Shown piece after piece: positions 59,558 to 64,000 of a DNA stretch of 64,000 nucleotides. Source of the stretch: Akkermansia biwaensis (GTDB lineage Bacteria; Verrucomicrobiota; Verrucomicrobiia; Verrucomicrobiales; Akkermansiaceae); assembly GCF_026072915.1 (NCBI RefSeq), contig NZ_AP025943.1, positions 1,488,001 to 1,552,000 on the forward strand, written 5' to 3'. The notes beneath the pieces were generated by a model, which saw only the letters and a list, made by a program, of their open reading frames with translations, did no database searches and had not been told where the DNA came from. The position numbers and the translations under genes are program-made. Numbering within the stretch: the stretch's first letter is position 1; each line of letters starts with the position of its first letter.

Positions 59558-59965
59558 ATGATGAATAAAAAGAATGCCTTCCCCGAATTGAGTAACAGCT
59601 TGGAAGACTATATTGAAGCCGTGCGCAATATTGAACTGGAAAAAGGATGTGCCACCGTCGGGGAGATTGCGGAGGCCCTGAACGTGAAAAAACCGTCCGT
59701 CTCCCTGGCCATGAAGCAGTTGAAGGAACGTGGCTTAGTGGAATATACGCAGTATTCTCCCATTGTCTTGACCAAATCCGGCCGCCATGAAGCCGACCGC
59801 GTGATCTCCTGCCATACCATGGTCAAGGAATTCTTGATGACGGTGCTTCATATGGAAGAACCGCGCGCGGATGAAGTGGCCTGCGGCATTGAGCACATCA
59901 TGTCTCTGGAGGAAATTTCCAGATTCCAGTTGCTCACGGACCATGTCCGGAAATGCGGGAAGTGA
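59558..59965 (+). CDS. DtxR/MntR-type metal-dependent repressor, short form
   Basis: The 135-residue protein has the DtxR winged helix (LSNSLEDYIEAVRNIELEKG, then VGEIAEALNVKKPSVSLAMK and LVEYTQYSPIVLTKSGRHEA). The metal-binding/dimerisation part follows (MVKEFLMTVLHMEEPRADEV, ACGIEHIMSLEEISRF) with Cys, Glu and His at expected ligand positions. It ends about where the SH3-like third domain of full DtxR would begin, as in MntR. Such proteins repress uptake genes when Fe(II) or Mn(II) is plentiful. The start could be the ATG at 59558 or 59561; a GTG at 59531 would overlap the operator. Confidence 0.88.
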   Translation: MMNKKNAFPELSNSLEDYIEAVRNIELEKGCATVGEIAEALNVKKPSVSLAMKQLKERGLVEYTQYSPIVLTKSGRHEADRVISCHTMVKEFLMTVLHMEEPRADEVACGIEHIMSLEEISRFQLLTDHVRKCGK

Positions 59966-60364
59966 TGAACGGCATTGCCGGAGAGGCTCCCATGAAAAAG
60001 GAGGTTTCCCGCAAAAAGAGCCGTTTTGTTCGTGTGGTGGGCGTGAATATATCCCTTTCTGCGGGATCACGCGTTCCCCGGCCTGGAGAGCAGCCAGACA
60101 TGGCCTGGCGCCGGGTGCGCTGGCGTAAAGTGTGAAGGCGTTGTAAAAGAATGCCTGCAGGACCGGCGCCATGAATCCGGAAACGCCTGGAAGAATCAGG
60201 GAAAGGTTGATGCCGGAAATAAAGCCCCGGAGTTCTTGTTGGTGAGGCGGCCGGTGGTGGGAGGCGCGGGGAGCCGGCTGGCCGCCGGAGATGTGCTGAT
60301 GCCTGCGGAAAACAAATGATCGGAGGGAATTTGTGTGGCGGATTCTTCTTTCCCGGCTTGGTGG

Positions 60365-60382
60365 AATTAGTCTGAACTAATT
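60365..60382. promoter_or_regulatory. DtxR-type operator site 3
   Basis: A perfect palindrome, AATTAGT (60365-60371) - CTGA - ACTAATT (60376-60382), 120 bp upstream of the porin-unit promoter. Confidence 0.6.
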
Positions 60383-60501
60383 TTTTCCGGTGGAGGAAAA
60401 TATATTTCTGATAGAAAATAAATTATTTACAATAAGTAAATTATGTTTTCTCCTGAGTAAAGAAATTTATTCAACAGACGAATCAAACTTGAGAAAAAGA
60501 A

Positions 60502-60530
60502 TTGACTTGAAAGTTAGATTTAACTAACTT
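60502..60530 (+). promoter_or_regulatory. Promoter of the OprB-like porin unit
   Basis: TTGACT (60502-60507), a 17-bp spacer and TAACTT (60525-60530). The operator site at 60512-60529 covers the spacer and most of the -10 box. Confidence 0.6.
60512..60529. promoter_or_regulatory. DtxR-type operator site 4
   Basis: AGTTAGA (60512-60518) - TTTA - ACTAACT (60523-60529), six of seven arm positions paired. It occupies the spacer and the -10 box of the porin-unit promoter, a position that would block transcription. Confidence 0.6.
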
Positions 60531-60541
60531 ATGGCCGTTGC

Positions 60542-60748
60542 ATGAACCTGACTTATACAGGATATCACCGTTTCCTTCACCGGGCCTGCCGGTACTGGAA
60601 GTTTGCCGGCCTGCTGGTCCGGCGTCCCCGGTACCTCCTGCTCTGCGGAGACTGCCTATTCTGTAGGGGCGCATGCGGCAAAAACGTGGAAACACGGTCC
60701 TCCGCAGACCGGAAACAGGAATATTCCTCCGGTTCCGGGCAGGGCTGA
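60542..60748 (+). CDS. Possible small basic Cys-containing protein
   Basis: This 68-residue frame starts 12 bp after the -10 box of the regulated promoter. It contains a basic segment and a clustered LLCGDCLFCRGACGKN, with four Cys in 11 residues. No known family fits, and the short leader leaves little space for a ribosome site. It may be a real small metal-related peptide or just the leader of the porin mRNA. Confidence 0.3.
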   Translation: MNLTYTGYHRFLHRACRYWKFAGLLVRRPRYLLLCGDCLFCRGACGKNVETRSSADRKQEYSSGSGQG

Positions 60749-60790
60749 ACATCTGCCAATGACGAGGAAGACTCAAAATACAGCATTACT

Positions 60791-62110
60791 ATGAAGAAAA
60801 GCTACATGATACCCGCCCTGTTCGCCTGCTCCGGCTTGTGCATGGCCGGTACGGCATCCGTAGCCACTCCCGCCGCCGCTCCGGCCGTGGAGGAGGCTGA
60901 AGGCAAAGGGTCCATTTTGGACGATATCGATCTGTTCGGAGACGAGTACGGCGACGAAAGCACGCCCATCCCGAACGATGCGCTCACCCGTGCCCTCACG
61001 GATCTGCACAAGGGAGCTTATGAAAAGGCGGGATTCCAGTTCCTGCTGGAACAGGCGTTCCTCTATACCAAGGGCCATCACGCCGCCCCCAATGAAGAGA
61101 CTTCCGGTTCCAGCCAGAGCTGGTACAAGCTGCACGCCCAGGCCGGGCTGCAATTGTTCAAGTCCGGCCGCCACCAGGGCACCTGGATCAAGAGTGAGCT
61201 TTCCGGCTCCGTGGCCCTCAACAGGCACACCCACCGCACCACCCTGGACGATTCCTGGGGAGCTAGCGGCCCGGCCAATTGCGACGTTTTTGAAGACGGT
61301 TATTTCTACCTGCCGGAACTGCTCGTTTCCCAGGGTTTCCTGGACGGCCGGCTCGTCATCATGGGCGGCATGATCAACCAGACCAACTACTTTGACGCCA
61401 ACACGTATGCCAACACTACCTTCGGCCAGTTCGGCGGGGCTCCCTTCGTCAACAACCAGGTGCTTCCGCTGGGCGACTCCAACTTCGGTTTCGTGGGCCA
61501 GTACCAGTTCAATGACAACTGGTTCCTCCAGATAGGCGGCAACATGATGGACAATGAGCCGCGGCGCAACCCCTTCCACAACACGACGGGAAAATCCTTC
61601 AACCTGCTTGGCGAAATCGGCTGGACGCATGAAAAGGCCTTCGGCATCGGCACCGGTACCTACCGTCTGCAGCCCTTCATGTTCCACGCTGCCGGCAGGA
61701 ACCACGGCGGCGTGGCGTTCAACCTGGAACAGGACCTGGGCAGCAGCCCCTTCGCCCTGTTCGCCCGCGCCGGGTGGAGCAGTGCGGAATCAGGCAACAT
61801 CTGCGGGGCGGAAGCCCAGGCTTCCGCCGGGGTGGTGTTCAAGAAACCGCTTGAAGTCATGACCGGTATGAAAGAGGCGGACGGCAACTTCTTCGGCGTC
61901 GGTTTTTCCGTAAGCAAGCCGGATTCCGATACGCTTGCGGAAACGCGTCCGGGACACGACCGGGAAATGATTCTGGAATGCACGTACAGCTTTTCCATCA
62001 CGCCGTACTGCCTGATCCAGCCCTCCTACCAGTACGTGAAGAATCCCTCTGGGCGGGATGACGTCAATTCCGCCAACATCCTTTCCGTTCAGTGCGTGAT
62101 TACTTTTTAG
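60791..62110 (+). CDS. OprB-like outer-membrane porin
   Basis: The 439-residue protein has a signal peptide (MKKSYMIPALFACSGLCMAG, cleavage near ASVA). A short acidic stretch (about 38-58, ILDDIDLFGDEYGDES) is followed by a beta-barrel of the carbohydrate-selective OprB type, with lines such as LHAQAGLQLFKSGR, LVIMGGMINQTNYFDANTYA, FVGQYQFNDNWFLQIGGNMM and a terminal aromatic residue (VQCVITF). OprB porins are named for sugars, but some relatives serve metals. The promoter carries a DtxR-type operator, so metal control is likely. Confidence 0.82.
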   Translation: MKKSYMIPALFACSGLCMAGTASVATPAAAPAVEEAEGKGSILDDIDLFGDEYGDESTPIPNDALTRALTDLHKGAYEKAGFQFLLEQAFLYTKGHHAAPNEETSGSSQSWYKLHAQAGLQLFKSGRHQGTWIKSELSGSVALNRHTHRTTLDDSWGASGPANCDVFEDGYFYLPELLVSQGFLDGRLVIMGGMINQTNYFDANTYANTTFGQFGGAPFVNNQVLPLGDSNFGFVGQYQFNDNWFLQIGGNMMDNEPRRNPFHNTTGKSFNLLGEIGWTHEKAFGIGTGTYRLQPFMFHAAGRNHGGVAFNLEQDLGSSPFALFARAGWSSAESGNICGAEAQASAGVVFKKPLEVMTGMKEADGNFFGVGFSVSKPDSDTLAETRPGHDREMILECTYSFSITPYCLIQPSYQYVKNPSGRDDVNSANILSVQCVITF

Positions 62111-62168
62111 GCTGCCGTGCCCGCACGCCTGTGAAACCACGGTAACGGTTCCAGCTTCCCTGCCGCCC

Positions 62169-62197
62169 TGCATGTGGAATGCGGATTCCCGCATGCA
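62169..62197. other. Hairpin downstream of the porin gene
   Basis: TGCATG (62169-62174) with CATGCA (62192-62197) and GGAAT (62176-62180) with ATTCC (62185-62189) form a bulged stem. No T-run follows on either strand, so it may protect the mRNA end rather than end transcription. Confidence 0.4.
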
Positions 62198-62278
62198 CCG
62201 GCATTGAAGAGGTCTGCATGACCTGGCAACGTCGCATTCTCAATCAGGTAGGGGGTGCGGCGTTGCTTATTTGCTGTG

Positions 62279-62488
62279 TTATCTCAAAGGAAGCGAGAGG
62301 CGCTTGAAACGCCTGTGTTCCTGGGCTTTCCTGTCCTGCTGGTCGGCCGGGGCCGCGGAGGACCGGCCCTCCGCGGAAGCCGCGGCCGGCGCTTTCCGGA
62401 CGGGTTCCGTACGGACGGAGGCGGCTTGGCAGGCGGCCGCGAGCAGACAGCCGGCTCCCATCATGATTAATGCGTACTTGTTCATCAT
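62279..62488 (-). CDS. Small lipoprotein
   Basis: The 69-residue frame starts with a typical lipoprotein signal (MMNKYALIMMGAGCLLAAAC, Cys about 20) and continues with an Ala/Arg/Pro-rich tail without recognisable fold. The second Met is an equally good start. It is on the minus strand, about 80 bp from a CTAAC-N5-GTTAG repeat (62568-62582). Confidence 0.5.
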   Translation of the reverse strand: MMNKYALIMMGAGCLLAAACQAASVRTEPVRKAPAAASAEGRSSAAPADQQDRKAQEHRRFKRLSLPLR

Positions 62489-62567
62489 CGTATTATTCGC
62501 GGCTGGTTGTGGCCGCTGATGGTTAGAGTAGCACCGGAGCCGGGCTGTTGAAAGTTCTTTGGTTTGA

Positions 62568-62582
62568 CTAACAATAAGTTAG
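62568..62582. promoter_or_regulatory. CTAAC-GTTAG inverted repeat
   Basis: CTAAC (62568-62572) and GTTAG (62578-62582) flank AATAA. The half-sites match those of the DtxR-type sites but in inverted order. An overlapping AGTTAGG-TGAA-TTAAACA (62577-62594) fits the 7-4-7 layout only on its left half. Function uncertain. Confidence 0.3.
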
Positions 62583-62719
62583 GTGAATTAAACATGGAAA
62601 AGAATGTTAGGGACAGCACGTTGCGGACGGGCGGATTTATGACAATTAATGACGTTTCCGGCGTTCCGAACCGTTCAAAACCATGTTGACTTGCACGGAA
62701 AGCGTTCTAAACTGACAGA

Positions 62720-63124
62720 ATGAGTAAGGTGCAATGGGAAATTTCAAATAACGAAGTGACCGACCGCGATACCGCTCTGCGCCGCCTTCAGGAAGGGACG
62801 ACCGGCCATGTGGTGTGCGCCCGCGATGGAGCCTGCCTCCAGTCCTATAAGGAAATGGAAGGCATTTACCACTGTGAAATCGTGTTCAAGACGGATGGTT
62901 GCTGTCCGCCCGTATTCGCTGCTCCGGAAGGGGTGACGGGAAAAGAGCTGGAAACGCTGTATGACCGTTTTGCGAACGGGGACGATTTCTCCTTTGTGGA
63001 AAAGGAATGGGAACCCTTGGTTGCCGTGGAATACCGTCACCACCACAATGTCATGTGGTTCGTGTTCCTGTTCATTGCGATGGTAGTTGTGGCCGTGATG
63101 GCCTACGAACACGGCTGGATGTGA
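62720..63124 (+). CDS. Small membrane-anchored protein of unknown function
   Basis: The 134-residue protein has a soluble N-terminal domain with two Cys pairs (CARDGACLQ and DGCCPPVF) and one C-terminal membrane segment (VMWFVFLFIAMVVVAVMAY, about 110-128), preceded by HHH. I recognise no family. The Cys and His residues and its place between porin and feoB genes make a metal role thinkable. A TTGACT-N16-TAAACT promoter precedes it. Confidence 0.7.
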   Translation: MSKVQWEISNNEVTDRDTALRRLQEGTTGHVVCARDGACLQSYKEMEGIYHCEIVFKTDGCCPPVFAAPEGVTGKELETLYDRFANGDDFSFVEKEWEPLVAVEYRHHHNVMWFVFLFIAMVVVAVMAYEHGWM

Positions 63125-63231
63125 GATTGCCGGAAACGGGACGGCGGCGCTTGCCCGGCGGACTTTTCGCAGGGGAATGCTTTTTTGTCCTTCCGGGGTA
63201 GCATTTGGGGCGGAAGACCTGCCTTGAATTC

Positions 63232-63262
63232 AAAAGCCCCCGGAACATCTTCCGGAGGCTTT
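63232..63262. terminator. Hairpin between convergent genes
   Basis: AAAAGCC and GGCTTT together with CCGGAA and TTCCGG form a bulged stem. It lies between the plus-strand small membrane gene and the minus-strand feoB pair, and the minus side continues with CTTTTG. It probably serves the minus-strand unit. Confidence 0.6.
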
Positions 63263-63306
63263 CGGGAGAAGCGCACCCTTGAAGATGCGCCTGACTTCAT
63301 AGGCTG

Positions 63307-63498
63307 TTAATGGTGGCCGTGATGGTCACCGCAATGGCACGAATGCTTGTTGCCGGTTTCCCCGTCAGAGGAGGGAGCCTTTGACCGGCAGCAGCCGGAG
63401 CAACCGCCGCAGCACGATTTCCCCTTGGAGAAAAAGGTGCGGTAAATGGCATAGCAGAATGCCAGGAAAATCAGGGTTCCGATGATATATGTAGCCAT
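63307..63498 (-). CDS. FeoB-associated Cys-rich membrane protein
   Basis: The 63-residue protein has one membrane segment (YIIGTLIFLAFCYAIYRTFF, about 4-23), then GKSCCGGCSGCCRSK, and a His-rich end (HSCHCGDHHGHH). This is the layout of the small FeoB-associated Cys-rich proteins that accompany the ferrous iron transporter. The C-terminal His cluster is an addition to the basic plan. It starts 12 bp after feoB, on the same transcript. Confidence 0.88.
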   Translation of the reverse strand: MATYIIGTLIFLAFCYAIYRTFFSKGKSCCGGCSGCCRSKAPSSDGETGNKHSCHCGDHHGHH

Positions 63499-63510
63499 GA
63501 TGAATAGGAA

Positions 63511-64000
63511 TTAATGGATTGATTTCTTGGGGGCCGCTTTGCGGAAGATCAGGTAAAGGCCTCCCACCAGGCCGATCAGGGCGACGACCTGTCCCGTGCC
63601 GAACGTGCCGTCTCGGACAAGGATGCCCAGCTGGTACACCAGGAAGGCCACGTAATAGGCCCAGCCACAGAGCCAGAGAATGGCGAACCATGTCCATTTG
63701 GCGCTGTTCATTTCCCGGCGCATAGCGCCCATGGCCGCAAAGCACGGAGCGCACAGCAGGTTGAAGAGGAGGAAGGAGAATGCCACGATGGAGTCGCCCC
63801 CCAGTGCATTGGCGGCACGGAGCACCCCGGCGGTGGCTTTTTCTTCCTGAGCCTCTTCATCAAGCGCTTCTTCTTCAGCCGCGGCGGAAGCTTGTTCGCT
63901 GCCGGACGGTTCATCGGCGGCGGATGCCGGAGCTTCCCCTTCCGGAACGGAGGCGGCTTCTTCCCGGGTCCGGCTGGAATTCCATGTGTCCAGGGCGGCT
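63511..64000 (-). CDS. feoB: Ferrous iron transport protein B, C-terminal part (runs off the window)
   Basis: About 163 residues are visible, ending in KKSIH at 63513. The last membrane part matches FeoB: SIVAFSFLLFNLLCAPCFAA, then MGAMRREM, then WTWFAILWLCGWAYYVAFL and a final span. Ahead of it (about 63829-63970) is an insert of roughly 45 residues rich in Ala and Glu (ASAAAEEEALDEEAQEEKAT), much longer than the usual loop. The GTPase domain and most of the membrane domain lie beyond 64000. It is followed by the Cys-rich partner. Confidence 0.85.
   Translation of the reverse strand, partial: AALDTWNSSRTREEAASVPEGEAPASAADEPSGSEQASAAAEEEALDEEAQEEKATAGVLRAANALGGDSIVAFSFLLFNLLCAPCFAAMGAMRREMNSAKWTWFAILWLCGWAYYVAFLVYQLGILVRDGTFGTGQVVALIGLVGGLYLIFRKAAPKKSIH

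Larger units (their letters stand above)
59966..60541. other. 576-bp interval with operators, no confident gene
   Basis: Several short open frames exist, for example a basic frame to 60135 that overlaps the end of the regulator gene, but none has a domain, a ribosome site or a codon pattern I trust. The right-hand 180 bp are strongly AT-rich and carry two 7-4-7 palindromes and the promoter of the porin unit. Confidence 0.55.

Noticed and set aside
59735-60172. Minus-strand 145-codon frame overlapping the DtxR-type gene.
   Set aside because: It is antisense to the regulator over most of its length and shows no recognisable product.
59966-60364. A second part of the DtxR gene (third domain) after the stop at 59965.
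   Set aside because: The same frame meets further stop codons and the translated stretch does not resemble an SH3-like FeoA domain; MntR-type regulators normally lack it.

Overview
The window looks like a chromosomal segment of a Verrucomicrobiota gut commensal, most probably Akkermansia muciniphila or a close relative. This is inferred from a PEP-CTERM-tagged secreted protein, a secreted sulfatase of the mucin-degrader type, GC-rich third codon positions and the style of the outer-membrane proteins; no database was consulted. I see no prophage, insertion sequence, CRISPR array or rRNA operon. FeoB is cut by the right edge.

Region by region. 1-2000 holds a tiny membrane protein, a GyrI-like protein and a PEP-CTERM protein. 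2200-15240 is the classical information-processing cluster, all on the minus strand and transcribed as tRNA-Thr, tuf, tRNA-Trp, secE, nusG, rplK, rplA, rplJ, rplL, rpoB, rpoC. 15440-20040 carries tig, clpP, clpX and tsaD. 20300-25760 (plus strand) carries bamA, two membrane-anchored unknowns flanking metF, and a small lipoprotein. 25950-33410 is a heavy-metal-type RND efflux system (Cys/His-rich protein, TolC-like lipoprotein, adaptor with six 17-residue Cys/His repeats, pump, TetR). 33860-36300 is an AT-richer accessory patch with two tandem secreted paralogues and a membrane protein. 36670-41470 carries an ankyrin protein, an MFS transporter, an apparently dead zinc-peptidase homologue, a secreted unknown and a broken Sel1-like gene. 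41580-45175 is the S-adenosylmethionine cycle (metK, ahcY) with a divergent ArsR-methyltransferase regulator. 45236-49261 is an alpha-2-macroglobulin-like protein that stops early; upstream of it lies an exact 307-bp tandem duplication. 49960-59130 holds a sulfatase, recQ, a glycosyltransferase, a secreted barrel-like protein coupled to nadB, an rRNA methyltransferase and a metallophosphoesterase. 59530-64000 looks like an iron or manganese locus: a short DtxR/MntR-type regulator, an OprB-like porin, small unknowns, a FeoB-associated Cys-rich protein and the end of feoB.

The strongest candidates for undescribed biology are: (1) a family of 18-bp inverted repeats (AGTTAGT-N4-ACTAACT type) in the DtxR locus, two of which sit on sigma70-like promoters of the regulator and of the porin unit, suggesting a metal-responsive OprB-type porin; (2) the 17-residue Cys/His repeat array on the efflux adaptor, together with a Cys/His-rich partner gene; (3) a SahR-like SAM/SAH-sensing switch on metK-ahcY. 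Smaller oddities are the degenerate HExxH site, the doubly broken Sel1 gene, the short macroglobulin and the perfect 307-bp duplication.
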